Assembly (NCBI RefSeq): GCF_003318235.1
Contig: NZ_QOCG01000006.1
Location: forward strand, 1 to 64,000
DNA from: Loktanella sp. D2R18
GTDB taxonomy: Bacteria; Pseudomonadota; Alphaproteobacteria; Rhodobacterales; Rhodobacteraceae
Reading direction: 5' to 3'
Length of the DNA: 64,000 nt
Shown: positions 1 to 8,782 of the stretch, one piece after another
How positions within the stretch are numbered: position 1 is the first letter of the stretch
Layout of the letters: every line of letters begins with the position of its first letter
Notes under the pieces: model-generated
What the model saw: the letters and a program-made list of their open reading frames with translations, nothing else
Databases searched by the model: none
Told to the model about the DNA's origin: nothing
Program-made: the position numbers and the translations under genes

Positions 1-65
1 AATGTCCGCTTCGACAGGCCGCGCCGCAGCATTTTATCGTCACGGCCAACGGCGGCTTTGGGCCG
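1..65. repeat. Degenerate dispersed repeat, copy 1
   Basis: The window opens with AATGTCCGC and, 50 bases later, GGCGGCTTTGGGCCG (51-65). The same two blocks in the same order recur at 7368-7423 with slightly different spacing. Neither copy lies in a recognisable gene. This is probably a decayed dispersed intergenic repeat; its left edge lies outside the window. Confidence 0.4.
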
Positions 66-94
66 GAAGTGCCGATTGAAGGACAGATTTCTGC

Positions 95-406
95 TTGCCA
101 CACATTCTTGATATGTTTTCGCTGCGTTCCCTGTGGCAATCATTTCTCAGCAAACACACCCTAGATGCCAGCATGAGCCGCCGTGGGAATTGTCACGACA
201 ACGCAGTTGTAGAAAGCTTCTTCTACCTATTGAAACGCGAACGGATCAGGCGGCAGACGTACCTCACACGCGACGCAGCAAGGCAGGACGTGTTCGACTA
301 CATCGAGATGTTCTACAACCCGACACGCAAGCACACCAACAATGGCATGCTGTCGCCGGTTGACTATGAAATGAAACAACAGAAAATGAACGAGGCAGGC
401 GTCTAG
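95..406 (+). pseudogene. IS3-family transposase OrfB, C-terminal remnant
   Basis: The 103-residue frame matches the C-terminal end of the DDE integrase core of IS3-family OrfB. It has WQSFL, then SMSRRGNCHDNAVVESFF carrying the final catalytic Glu, and the closing YIEMFYNP block. Full OrfB is about 270-290 residues, so the N-terminal two thirds, with the first two catalytic Asp, are gone. The homologous part begins only around base 125; the first codons are not transposase-like. The natural stop and the element's right end follow at once (414-424), so the truncation is at the 5' side. It cannot be active. Confidence 0.85.
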
Positions 407-413
407 GGAACTA

Positions 414-424
414 GGGGCACCTCA
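414..424 (+). repeat. Right terminal inverted repeat of the IS3-family remnant
   Basis: GGGGCACCTCA, just after the OrfB stop, reads TGAGGTGCCCC on the other strand, a typical IS3-family end. The bases beyond it belong to a different IS3 OrfA in opposite orientation, so this marks the insertion boundary. No matching left end is in the window. Confidence 0.6.
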
Positions 425-547
425 CCATTTGTTCAGCGTCGACATGCCGACACCCAGATCGTCGGCTACTTGTTTACGCGTTAGCCCACTGGTCAACGCG
501 ATACGCACCGCATCTTGGCGGAATTCATCCGTCCGTTTCAGTCCCAT
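422..547 (-). pseudogene. IS3-family OrfA, N-terminal remnant interrupted by another IS
   Basis: The minus strand encodes 41 residues beginning MGLKRTDEFRQDAVRIAL, then a helix-turn-helix (LTRKQVADDLGVGMSTLNKW). This is the start of an IS3-family OrfA of about 90-100 residues. A ribosome site (AAAGGA) lies upstream of the ATG at 547. The frame ends at a TGA supplied by the terminal repeat of the neighbouring IS, so OrfA was interrupted exactly by that insertion. The rest of the element is missing. Confidence 0.75.
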
Positions 548-763
548 AGTCAGTATCCTTTGCTACAATAAATGCTATCAAAGGAGCGGCATCAAACCGT
601 GACAGGTCCAAACCGCCAAAGAATCCACCTAGAGGAATGCTAGTAGCGGTCTGCCCAGATGGGCAACGCGAAGAGGGGTTGAGCCCGATGGTTAGGTGCG
701 ACGATCCAGAATTAAGATAATATAGTTAGTGCTGCAGTTATCCCATATCATCTTGTGAATTCA
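548..763. other. Intergenic remnant without recognisable gene
   Basis: This 216-base stretch holds the upstream flank of the truncated OrfA, probably including what is left of its terminal repeat, and then AT-richer sequence. I see no gene, RNA or convincing signal. Confidence 0.4.
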
Positions 764-1096
764 TCAATCTGAAAGCCGATACATGCGCCTATTCAAATGC
801 GCGACTTCCGACAGGCCCGCCGCCCGCCAGCGCCTCAAACGGGCACCTTCAGGCGCGACAACCACGGTACGGCCACGGAAATCAACCAACTCAATGCCGA
901 CCCGATCCCGAAGTGTGATGAAATGCTCAAGTTCTTGTTGTACGGCATCCCTTTCTTGGGACATCGCCGCAAGGTCTGTCCCAATTTACGTAAGCTGTTC
1001 ATCGGCAACTTCGCTCCGCCGAGCAAGATCAGATTGAAGATCAGCCAAGACGGCTTCTCCCTCTTCACGCGCGACCGCGATTTCCGCCGCATAACA
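764..1096 (-). pseudogene. Degenerate ORF of unknown function with in-frame stop
   Basis: In one minus-strand frame, charged helical sequence (EEGEAVLADLQSDLARRSEVADEQLT) is followed by an in-frame TAA at 986-988. It then continues as an ATG-initiated 66-residue piece with coiled-coil character and an ELVDFRGRTVVVAPEGARLRRW segment. The upstream part also opens at a stop (TGA near 1097-1099), so no complete start remains. I do not recognise the family. Its place beside IS remnants suggests a decayed gene, but chance coding cannot be excluded. Confidence 0.25.
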
Positions 1097-1291
1097 TCAT
1101 CTTGTTTGGGGCTACCAAGGCTTTGCCGCGACCGTAGGAGCATAGATAAGTTCTATGGACCGCTGGACGCTCGCAACGGTCAACCCATGCGATCATGCCT
1201 TGCCCTAAGACCGTAGAAAGGGTCAATGGTCGAATTCCCACTGCGCAGAAAGCGATGCCAGTCATGATGTTTGAGAGAATTACATGGTTTT

Positions 1292-2656
1292 TCACTCCCC
1301 TGCGGCGGCCTTCGTAATTCCCGCACGCAGGATCGAAACCATTTCATCGATTTGAGGTTTCGTTATCGTAAGTGGCGGTGACATGACGCAGGAGTTGTAG
1401 ATTGGGCGCACGAGCAATCCGAGGTCCTGACATGCTTCGTCCACCTTTGTGGCGAAGGCGCAGTCGCGATCCTCATCGGGGTTATCCGCGTCCAGCTCGC
1501 ATTCAACGCCTGCCATAAGGCCAATCACACGCACGTCGGTTACAACCGATAGATCGCTTAGGGAATTCATGGCCTCGGCAAAATACGGGGCGATATTGCG
1601 CACATGTTCCAGCAATTTGTCGTCTTCAAAGATGTCGAGGTTCGCCATGGCGCAGGCCGCCGACGCGGGGTGGCCAGAATAGGTAAAGCCCGACGTGAAC
1701 GCGCGATACTCATTGGTGGATGCTTTGACATCGTTCATCAGCCGGTCCGAAATTAGTAGTGCGCCCATCGGCAAGTATCCTGATGTCAGGCCCTTGGCTG
1801 TAGTGATCATGTCGGGCTCGACGCCAAACACGTCTTTGGATGCAAAGTGGTATCCCAACCGCCCGAAGGATGTGACGACTTCATCCGCAATAAAGAGAAT
1901 GTCGTGTTTTTTGCAGACCTCGTGGCAGCGCTTAAAATAACCCTCAGGCGGAACAATGACACCACCAGAACCCATGACCGGTTCCGCGATAAAGGCACCG
2001 ATCTTGTCCGCACCGACCTCAAGAATTCTAGCTTCCAGTTCCGCAATCAACATATTGCCGAAGTCTTCAACCGACATGCCCTTTGGCCGATCCTTGGGTT
2101 TGGGGCTGGAGATGAAGTTAGTCAGCCCCTGCGCCATATCCATATGGGCCTTTTCGCTTTTCTTGCCCGATACACTGCTGCTCAGGTACGTGCTGCCATG
2201 ATAGCCGTTCACACGTGAGATGATCTGCTTTTTCTCGGGACGACCAAGGCAGTTGTTGTAGAAAAAGACAAAGCGCAGCGCTGAATCAACAGCCGTAGAC
2301 CCACCCGTGGTGAAGAAGACATTGTTCAAATCACCGGGCGCAATGCTGGCCAAACGTTCGGCCAATTTCGTTGTGATGGGAACGGACATCGTCCAAGGCG
2401 AAAAGTAGGAAAGTTCTTCCATCTGCTTCACAACAGCAGCAATGATTTCGCGGCGACCGTGGCCGACGTTGACACACCACATACCGCCAGGGCCGTCGAT
2501 AAGGTCATTGCCATCGGTATCTTTGACGTAAATCCCTGAGCTTCCTTCGAGAACTGTCGCCTCATCCTGCCCAAGTACGGTCACATCCTGCCAAGGGCGC
2601 ACGATATGGCTGTCTTCGCTGCGGACGTCGGTTTGGATGTTTGATGTATCGGTCAT
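1292..2656 (-). CDS. Class III (omega) aminotransferase, polyamine-linked
   Basis: A PLP-dependent fold-type I aminotransferase of 454 residues, the family's usual length. Cofactor residues are visible: Asp258 in IADEV, which pairs with the pyridine nitrogen, and Lys288 in TTAKGLTSG, which forms the internal aldimine. The start at 2656 is chosen for the AAAGGA seven bases upstream; a start 16 codons earlier has none. The gene is divergent from a TetR regulator and a Pot-type polyamine importer. It therefore probably transfers an amino group from putrescine, spermidine or a related omega-amine to pyruvate or 2-oxoglutarate in the cytoplasm. Family assignment is firm; substrate is inferred from context. 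Confidence 0.87.
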   Translation of the reverse strand: MTDTSNIQTDVRSEDSHIVRPWQDVTVLGQDEATVLEGSSGIYVKDTDGNDLIDGPGGMWCVNVGHGRREIIAAVVKQMEELSYFSPWTMSVPITTKLAERLASIAPGDLNNVFFTTGGSTAVDSALRFVFFYNNCLGRPEKKQIISRVNGYHGSTYLSSSVSGKKSEKAHMDMAQGLTNFISSPKPKDRPKGMSVEDFGNMLIAELEARILEVGADKIGAFIAEPVMGSGGVIVPPEGYFKRCHEVCKKHDILFIADEVVTSFGRLGYHFASKDVFGVEPDMITTAKGLTSGYLPMGALLISDRLMNDVKASTNEYRAFTSGFTYSGHPASAACAMANLDIFEDDKLLEHVRNIAPYFAEAMNSLSDLSVVTDVRVIGLMAGVECELDADNPDEDRDCAFATKVDEACQDLGLLVRPIYNSCVMSPPLTITKPQIDEMVSILRAGITKAAAGE

Positions 2657-2751
2657 GCTGTGTCCTTTGGAGTAGTGCCCGTTGCCGCGACGCAAATGCT
2701 GCACCCGTTTTATACAGTATTGCTATTTTTGTAGTCAGATATAAAATTATA

Positions 2752-2773
2752 ATCAACTATAATATTTGTTGAT
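2752..2773. promoter_or_regulatory. Candidate operator between aminotransferase and tetR
   Basis: ATCAAC and GTTGAT form six-base inverted arms ten bases apart inside a very AT-rich divergent intergenic region (about 2700-2775). A TetR-type operator is plausible here because the regulator is the adjacent gene. The arms are short, so this rests mainly on position. Confidence 0.3.
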
Positions 2774-2795
2774 CTTTGCTCAGAACCGCGTTTAC

Positions 2796-3434
2796 ATGCT
2801 GGTCATGGGTTTACGTGAACAACAAAAACTGGAGCGAGAACAGCTCATCCTTGACGCCGCAGCCGAGCTATTCGGGCGCGACGGATTTGAAGCTGTGAAG
2901 GCTGAACATATCGCTGAGTTGGCTAAGGTGTCGGTCGGGACGCTTTATAACTACTTTCCAGGTAAGAATGAGATCCTGATGACGCTTATCGCCATGGAAA
3001 ATGAGCGGCTTGAGGATATGGGGCGGGCATTCGTGCCGGATTTTGATGCTCCTGCGGCGGACATCTTTAGCGCCTTTCTACTTCAATACTTTGCACCGGA
3101 AACAGTGCTTTTGAACAAGGCGCTTTGGCGCAAGGGGTTTGCGATCTCCTTCGCGGACGTCACATCAGAAGAAGCTCGCCGCTTGCGTCGGTCGGACCGT
3201 GTGCTGAGTGATCATGTGGTTGCATTGGCTGAGGGCTTGCAGTCACGCGGCCTCTTGCGGGGCGACCTTGATAGCACGGTTTTTGGCAGGACGCTGTTTA
3301 ACAACGCGAACATGATGTTCTTGGATTTCACCCGTTCGGAGAACCGAACTTATCAAGATGTAACGGAAGGAATTGAAGCGATGACGCGTGCCCTTGTTAC
3401 AATTGCAATGCGCACAGAGCAGGCGACCAAATGA
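2796..3434 (+). CDS. TetR-family transcriptional regulator
   Basis: A 212-residue protein with a TetR N-terminal DNA-binding domain: a helix opening at ILDAAAELF, then a helix-turn-helix ending VGTLYNYFPGKNEIL, and a ligand-binding helical C-terminal domain that cannot be assigned a ligand. The start is uncertain. ATG codons at 2796 and 2805 are both reasonable, and the longer frame would need a TTG at 2766. It overlaps the next permease by four bases (ATGA), so it is co-transcribed with the importer and probably controls it and the divergent aminotransferase in response to a polyamine or its catabolite. Confidence 0.85.
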   Translation: MLVMGLREQQKLEREQLILDAAAELFGRDGFEAVKAEHIAELAKVSVGTLYNYFPGKNEILMTLIAMENERLEDMGRAFVPDFDAPAADIFSAFLLQYFAPETVLLNKALWRKGFAISFADVTSEEARRLRRSDRVLSDHVVALAEGLQSRGLLRGDLDSTVFGRTLFNNANMMFLDFTRSENRTYQDVTEGIEAMTRALVTIAMRTEQATK

Positions 3435-4312
3435 TGAAACGCTTGCAGCTGGATTCCGATGCGCGACGCGGGTTGTCGCAGATTAGTTTGCCGCTTGCGT
3501 TTTCGGTCCTGTTGCTGGCCGCACCACTGGCCATTTTGCTCGCGATGAGCTTCTGGACGCAGGACTTCTTGACGTTGGATCGCACATTCACGCTCGCCAA
3601 TTTCAAAGAGGCGTGGACCAGCCCAGTCTATCGGACTTTGATGCTGCGGTCTCTAAAGATTTCGATCATCGTCACTGTGCTAACAGTCGGGCTTGCGTAT
3701 CCGGCGGCCTATTACATGTCGTTTGTGGCTCCCAACAATCGCAAAGCTTTGCTGGTGTTCTTGATCACCATACCGTTTTGGACGTCCTATTTGATGCGGA
3801 TTTTTCTGTGGAAGGTCATTCTTGGTTTCAACGGGGTGGTCAACGGATCGCTCATGGGGTTGGGGATAATTGACGCGCCACTAGATTGGATCAGCTACAA
3901 TCAGTTTGCCGTTGTTATCACGCTCAGCCACGCATGGTTGCCGTTTGCAGTATTGCCGATCTTTGTGGTGATGGAAAAGGTGAACCGGTCCTATCTTGAG
4001 GCCGCGCAAGACCTCGGTGACACCCCGTTTCAGCGGTTTTTGCGGATCACGCTACCGTTGTCGATGCCCGGCGTTGTGGCGGCCACGCTCATTGTTTTCA
4101 TCCCGACGATTGGTGATTACGTGACGCCAAGACTGGTAGGCGGACCCGACGGCTTGATGATCGCCAACATGATCGAAATTCAGTTCAAGAATGCCAATAA
4201 TGCCCCATTGGGCGCCGCGCTTGCGTTATCGGCGCTGGTTTTGGTGAGCAGCGTTGCTGGCATCTATGTCTGGCTCAACCGCCGCTATCTGCAATCGGAG
4301 GGGGCAGCATGA
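3431..4312 (+). CDS. Polyamine ABC transporter permease (PotB type)
   Basis: An inner-membrane permease of 293 residues with about six hydrophobic segments. It has the EAA-loop signature used to dock the ATPase (YLEAAQDLGDTPFQRFLRITLPLS). Sequence style and order match the PotB half of spermidine/putrescine importers (PotABCD/PotFGHI class). It overlaps tetR upstream and the second permease downstream by four bases each, so translation is coupled. The substrate is probably a polyamine or related cation, inferred from family and neighbours. Confidence 0.88.
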   Translation: MMKRLQLDSDARRGLSQISLPLAFSVLLLAAPLAILLAMSFWTQDFLTLDRTFTLANFKEAWTSPVYRTLMLRSLKISIIVTVLTVGLAYPAAYYMSFVAPNNRKALLVFLITIPFWTSYLMRIFLWKVILGFNGVVNGSLMGLGIIDAPLDWISYNQFAVVITLSHAWLPFAVLPIFVVMEKVNRSYLEAAQDLGDTPFQRFLRITLPLSMPGVVAATLIVFIPTIGDYVTPRLVGGPDGLMIANMIEIQFKNANNAPLGAALALSALVLVSSVAGIYVWLNRRYLQSEGAA

Positions 4313-5115
4313 GCAAACGAATTCTGACAATTTTTATGATCATCTTCGTAATCTTTCTGTATGCCCCGACGATACTTTTGCCGATTTTCGCGTTCAATGA
4401 CAGCAGCATCATCGCGTTTCCACTGTCTGGGTTTACGTTTGACTGGTTCAAATCGTTGGGCGCAGCGGATGAATTGCGCAAAGCTGCCGGAACCAGCCTG
4501 ATCATCGCGACGTCCAGTTCCATCATCGCCACGATGCTCGCCCTGTTGGCGACATCCGCGACGGTAAGATACAAGTTCCCCGGCAAAGGGGCGATGATCG
4601 GCACGATCATGTTGCCGATGGTCCTGCCCGAAATCATCATCGGGGTGTCCCTTTTGACGGTCGTTCTTTTGGCGGGGCTGAAACTGTCAATTTACACAAT
4701 CATCATGGGGCACGTCCTGATCTGCACGCCATTTTGCATCGCCATATTGCGCTCGTCGTTCCAGCAGCTTGATCCAAGTTTGGAAGAAGCCTCGCTCGAT
4801 CTTGGTGAATCCCGCGCGACGACTTTTCGTCGAGTGACATTGCCGCTGATCATGCCCAGTGTGATCTCCAGCCTTCTCATTGGCTTTACGATTTCGCTGG
4901 ACGAGTTTGTGATCGCTTTTTTCCTCTCCGGAACCGAACCCACGCTACCCGTCTACATCTGGTCGCAGCTTCGTTTCCCACAGCGAATCCCAAGCGTTAT
5001 GGCCCTCGGTACACTCCTGCTGATCCTGTCGGTCGTCCTTCTGACACTTTCCGAATTCTTAAGACGGCGCAGTGCGCGTCGGCTTGGCCAAACATCGACA
5101 AGCGGGGCTTTGTAG
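4309..5115 (+). CDS. Polyamine ABC transporter permease (PotC type)
   Basis: A 268-residue inner-membrane permease, the PotC-like partner of the preceding gene. It has an N-terminal hydrophobic segment, several further membrane spans and an EAA loop (LEEASLDLGESRATTFRRVTLP). The segment SLDEFVIAFFLSG near the C-terminal side is typical of PotC/PotI proteins. The ATG lies inside the end of the upstream permease (ATGA overlap). The two permeases form the heterodimeric channel fed by the binding protein encoded at the end of the operon. Confidence 0.88.
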   Translation: MSKRILTIFMIIFVIFLYAPTILLPIFAFNDSSIIAFPLSGFTFDWFKSLGAADELRKAAGTSLIIATSSSIIATMLALLATSATVRYKFPGKGAMIGTIMLPMVLPEIIIGVSLLTVVLLAGLKLSIYTIIMGHVLICTPFCIAILRSSFQQLDPSLEEASLDLGESRATTFRRVTLPLIMPSVISSLLIGFTISLDEFVIAFFLSGTEPTLPVYIWSQLRFPQRIPSVMALGTLLLILSVVLLTLSEFLRRRSARRLGQTSTSGAL

Positions 5116-5119
5116 GGCG

Positions 5120-6196
5120 ATGATCAAACTTTCCAAAATTGAAAAATACTACGGCACGTACCACGCGTTGCGTGACGTGAATTGCCACATCAAAGAAGGT
5201 GAGTTCTTTTCGCTTCTGGGGCCATCAGGCAGCGGTAAGACGACGCTGTTGCGCACCATTGCGGGGTTTGAGGGGATTGATTCCGGCACGGTCATGATTG
5301 GCGGACAGTCCATGGACGGGGTGCCAGCCAACAAACGCCCTACGAACATGGTGTTTCAAAGCTACGCTATTTTTCCTCACATGAGTGTCGCGCAAAACGT
5401 GGCCTACGGACTTCGCTCGCAACGTTTGGACAAAGCCAAAACGGCCGAGATGGTAGAGGAGTCGTTGGGGAAGGTAGGCCTTGCAGGCTACGGCGAACGG
5501 GCTGCCCACGCGCTGTCGGGTGGACAACGCCAGCGGGTTGCTTTGGCGCGCGCACTGATCCTCAAGCCAAAGGTCTTGCTGCTGGACGAGCCGCTTTCCG
5601 CACTTGACCGTCAACTCCGTGAGGAAATGCAATCCGAGCTGAGACGTCTGCAACGCAGCCTTGGGATCACTTTTGTTCTCGTGACCCATGACCAAGAAGA
5701 AGCACTGACAATGTCGGACCGCGTCGCCGTTATGTTCGAAGGACAGATCGGACAACTGGACACACCGCAAGCGCTTTACAAACATCCCGCATCCAAACGG
5801 GTGGCAGAATTTTTCGGGGCGATGAACATCCTCAAGGCTGAAATCATCGAGGTGGACCGTGACATCGCGACAACTCAGATTGAAGGGCTGGGTGTCGCTG
5901 AGCTTGCAATTCCAACTGGCGCTAGCGCCGAAAGCGCCTTTTGCGTCGGCGTGCGCCCTGAATCGATGACGATTTTGGACGACGGCGAACAGGCTTACGC
6001 CAAAGAGACGCCAGCCATAGTCACCGACGTCGAGTATCGCGGCGAGATGACCTATTACGATGTCGCAATCGAGGGCTCAGGCAAGCCAGTCGTCGTGTCT
6101 ATGCGTAATACCAGCAACCGCGAACTAAGAGAAGTCGGGCAACAAGTCCGCATCGGCTGGGAGAGCGCTTCGGCGGTTCTTTTGCTGGATCAATAA
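5120..6196 (+). CDS. Polyamine ABC transporter ATP-binding protein (PotA type)
   Basis: A 358-residue cytoplasmic ATPase. The nucleotide-binding domain shows Walker A (GPSGSGKT), the ABC signature (LSGGQRQRVALARAL), Walker B (VLLLDEPLSALD) and the switch His in VTHDQEEA. The C-terminal extension after about residue 235 fits the TOBE regulatory domain of PotA/UgpC-type ATPases. The start at 5120 was preferred over an upstream ATG inside the previous gene because it gives a normal N-terminus (MIKLSKIEKYYG) four bases after the PotC-like stop. It powers the two permeases upstream. Confidence 0.9.
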   Translation: MIKLSKIEKYYGTYHALRDVNCHIKEGEFFSLLGPSGSGKTTLLRTIAGFEGIDSGTVMIGGQSMDGVPANKRPTNMVFQSYAIFPHMSVAQNVAYGLRSQRLDKAKTAEMVEESLGKVGLAGYGERAAHALSGGQRQRVALARALILKPKVLLLDEPLSALDRQLREEMQSELRRLQRSLGITFVLVTHDQEEALTMSDRVAVMFEGQIGQLDTPQALYKHPASKRVAEFFGAMNILKAEIIEVDRDIATTQIEGLGVAELAIPTGASAESAFCVGVRPESMTILDDGEQAYAKETPAIVTDVEYRGEMTYYDVAIEGSGKPVVVSMRNTSNRELREVGQQVRIGWESASAVLLLDQ

Positions 6197-6219
6197 TAAC
6201 CCAACACTGGAGATCGAAA

Positions 6220-7257
6220 ATGCTAAAAACCTTGAAACGAACGACGACAGCAATCGCTGTCGCTGCCATGCCAAGCCTTGCAGCAGCGCAGGAGCTTATT
6301 GTTCTGGATTGGTCCGGATATGAAGACCCAGGCTTTATCGGTGCCTACATCGAAGCGCACGGCGGCACACCGAATTATTCATTCTTCGGTGAAGAGGAAG
6401 AAGCGTTCCAGAAATTGCGCGCAGGCTTTGAGGTCGACGTGGCTCACCCATGTTCGCAGTCTGTATCGAAATGGCAGTTGGCTGGTTTGATCGAACCGCT
6501 TGATACCTCGCGCATTGATCGCTGGGATGACGTGAACGAGGTCAAGGAATCCTTTGCGATCGACGGCGAATACTACATGTTGCCGACCGACTGGGGCACG
6601 ACGTCTCTTGTCTACCGCACTGATCTGGTCGATGCGTCCAAAATGGATAGCCTGCAGGTGTTCTTGGACCCTGAATACGCTGGCCGCGTTTCGCTGCCCA
6701 ACAACGTCGATGACATCTATGCATTGGCGTTCTTGGCCACAGGTGTCACCGACTGGACGGAAGCGACACAGGAGCAATTCGAAGCCGCCTCTGCATGGCT
6801 GCGTCAGGCGCATCCGAATGTCGTAACATACTGGGCGGACGGCGCAGAGCTCGCACAGCTGATGACCACGGGCGAGGCGTCAGTGGCATGGGCGTGGAAC
6901 GAGACACCGACCACGCTGATTGGCGAAGGCGTTCCAGTTGCAATCAATCGCGAGGCCACCGAAGGGTCATCGACGTGGTTCTGTGGTTATGTGAACGTTG
7001 TGGACGGCCCGAACTCCGAAGACTTGATGTATGACTTCCTGAACGCATGGATGGAACCTGCTTCAGCAGAATATATCGTCAACGAATGGGGCTATGGTCA
7101 TGGCAACCAAACTGCGGTTGCGGCTTTGGGCGCTGAAACGCTGGATGGCGTCGGCCTCGGACCTGTTTCCGCGCCGGTATTGGCACAGGCTCCATTGGAC
7201 AATCAGATGCGTGAGCAGATGATCGTCGAATTCGAAAATATTAAGGCTGGTTTCTAA
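6220..7257 (+). CDS. Periplasmic polyamine-binding protein (PotD/PotF type)
   Basis: A 345-residue solute-binding protein with a cleavable Sec signal (basic MLKTLKR, hydrophobic core, AAAQ cleavage near residue 23). The mature start ELIVLDWSGYEDPGF resembles extracellular binding protein family 1 members of the PotD/PotF group. DWGTTSLVYRTD and the WAWNETP region match that family's binding cleft. It follows the ATPase by 23 bases with a GGAG ribosome site. It should capture a polyamine in the periplasm for the preceding permeases. Confidence 0.88.
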   Translation: MLKTLKRTTTAIAVAAMPSLAAAQELIVLDWSGYEDPGFIGAYIEAHGGTPNYSFFGEEEEAFQKLRAGFEVDVAHPCSQSVSKWQLAGLIEPLDTSRIDRWDDVNEVKESFAIDGEYYMLPTDWGTTSLVYRTDLVDASKMDSLQVFLDPEYAGRVSLPNNVDDIYALAFLATGVTDWTEATQEQFEAASAWLRQAHPNVVTYWADGAELAQLMTTGEASVAWAWNETPTTLIGEGVPVAINREATEGSSTWFCGYVNVVDGPNSEDLMYDFLNAWMEPASAEYIVNEWGYGHGNQTAVAALGAETLDGVGLGPVSAPVLAQAPLDNQMREQMIVEFENIKAGF

Positions 7258-7972
7258 AAGAAGCTAATCCCGATCAGGGGTTGTCCCAGAGACGCAGCTC
7301 CTGATCTAAACGCGTACCGTGTGACTAAAACGGATTTCGGTGTCTTATATTCTTAATACATCTTGCGAATGTCCGCTATGCGGGCTGCATCCCGACAAAG
7401 TGACGAATGGCGGCTTTGGGCCGTCGTTCCCGGGGTGTCGCACTTGACAGGCAAAATGCAGCAATCGATCTAATGGCCGCGAAGAGCCCATTGTGTCAAT
7501 TCAGTTTTCTCGCTGCATGCGCTTGGAGCGTGGAAATGCTGCGGCAACGTAAAATTTGGTGCTGCCACGCAGCAGCAAAAACGGCCATTCGGACAATGTG
7601 CAGCAAGGATCAGTTGACACATTCACAGGTCACGGACCTTCCCGTCTTTCGTATTTATTTCACGCAGCATTACTCTGCGCTTGCAGAAATTTCAGCTGCT
7701 GCGTCGTCGTTCACAGCGCTTATGCGGCCATCGACCTGTCACGTTCGAAACGCACTTTCGTTGCACGGTGTCAGGACTGTGAAGGTGCTGGGGCAACTTA
7801 AAGCCCGAGCGCCTATTCACACGGTTTGCAGCAAATATGAAATTTCAAATTTACACGCTGCAGACCACCCGAGACAATGAAGGTAAAACGGCGAATGGTT
7901 CTTTCCACCCAAGGCGTGACTGCAAGTGGTAAAAACGGACCAACTGATTATGAGAGCTTCGGGACTATTGTA
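7258..7972. other. 715-base intergenic region, decayed sequence
   Basis: No convincing gene lies here. Open frames up to 157 codons on the plus strand show no family resemblance and have cysteine- and serine-rich, coding-unlike composition. A weak seven-base inverted repeat (GATCAGG 7272-7278, CCTGATC 7300-7306) after the binding-protein gene could end that operon, though it lacks a T tract. A repeat copy sits at 7368-7423. The rest may be eroded former coding DNA. Confidence 0.45.
7368..7423. repeat. Degenerate dispersed repeat, copy 2
   Basis: AATGTCCGC at 7368-7376 and GGCGGCTTTGGGCCG at 7409-7423 repeat, in order, the two blocks at the left end of the window. Spacing is 41 bases here against 50 there. 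Intervening bases differ, so this looks like an old, diverged intergenic repeat family. Confidence 0.4.
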
Positions 7973-8782
7973 TTACTCTCCCAATTCAAGACTTCGATCA
8001 CGCGACGCCTGCGATGCCTTTTTCATTAGATTGAACAGACCTGTGTCAGGTTTCATAAGAACCTGCAGGGCTTGCGCCGTTGTTCCACCCTTGGAAGTCA
8101 CAGCGTCGCGCAAATCTGACGGGGGAGCGGCGGATTCGCGCATCATCTGACTTGCGCCCGTGATCGTATAAAGCGCCAGTGTTGCTGCTAATTCCGCAGG
8201 CAAACCCATGGCTTCCCCTGCCTCTGCCATCGCTTCGGCCATTGCGAATACATAGGCTGGGCCGGATCCCGAAATGCCTGTCACCGCATGAAGCTGGTCT
8301 TCATCCGCAAGCGGGATCGCGACGCCGACCGCCCCCAACAGCGCATTTGTCAGGTGCTGTCGGTGATCGTCGACAAAGGTGTTGCATGCATAAGCACTGA
8401 CACCCGCGCCCACGGCCGAGGGCAGGTTTGGCATCACCCGCACCACGGGCGTTCCGGTGCCGAATGCAGCATCATATGTCGATAACGGGTAGCCCGTTAC
8501 AATTGTCAAAACCAGCGTTTCACCGCCGCCAAAATCGGACAGATCTGGCAAAACCTGCGCCAGCATTTGCGGTTTGACCGCAATGACCAGAACAGCGGGG
8601 CTATTGGGCAAGGGCGCATTTACCGAAATACCGGCTTGGGCCAACACCCAATCTGACGGCTGCGGATCTTGCACATGGATGGCATGAGCTTTCACACCTT
8701 TTGCCATCCATCCTTCTAGCATGGCTTGGCCCATGAAACCGCACCCTATCATCACAAGGCCACGTTCATTGATGTCGTTCAA
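7973..8782 (-). CDS. proC: Pyrroline-5-carboxylate reductase family protein (ProC)
   Basis: A 269-residue NAD(P)H-dependent imine reductase. The Rossmann nucleotide motif GCGFMGQAM is near residues 13-21, and the ProC signature region (TGISGSGPAYVF, then TSKGGTTAQAL) is in the C-terminal dimer domain. Length is normal. In the standard role it reduces delta-1-pyrroline-5-carboxylate to proline. Here it is translationally coupled (ATGA) to a class IV aminotransferase and near an aconitase X gene, whose known bacterial product is delta-1-pyrroline-2-carboxylate. A specialised imine-reducing role is therefore possible but unproven; it could also be the housekeeping ProC. Confidence 0.85.
   Translation of the reverse strand: MNDINERGLVMIGCGFMGQAMLEGWMAKGVKAHAIHVQDPQPSDWVLAQAGISVNAPLPNSPAVLVIAVKPQMLAQVLPDLSDFGGGETLVLTIVTGYPLSTYDAAFGTGTPVVRVMPNLPSAVGAGVSAYACNTFVDDHRQHLTNALLGAVGVAIPLADEDQLHAVTGISGSGPAYVFAMAEAMAEAGEAMGLPAELAATLALYTITGASQMMRESAAPPSDLRDAVTSKGGTTAQALQVLMKPDTGLFNLMKKASQASRDRSLELGE

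Noticed and set aside
7407-7880. 157-codon plus-strand frame in the gap after the polyamine-binding protein
   Set aside because: No ribosome site, unusual amino-acid composition and no recognisable domain; more likely decayed or noncoding DNA.
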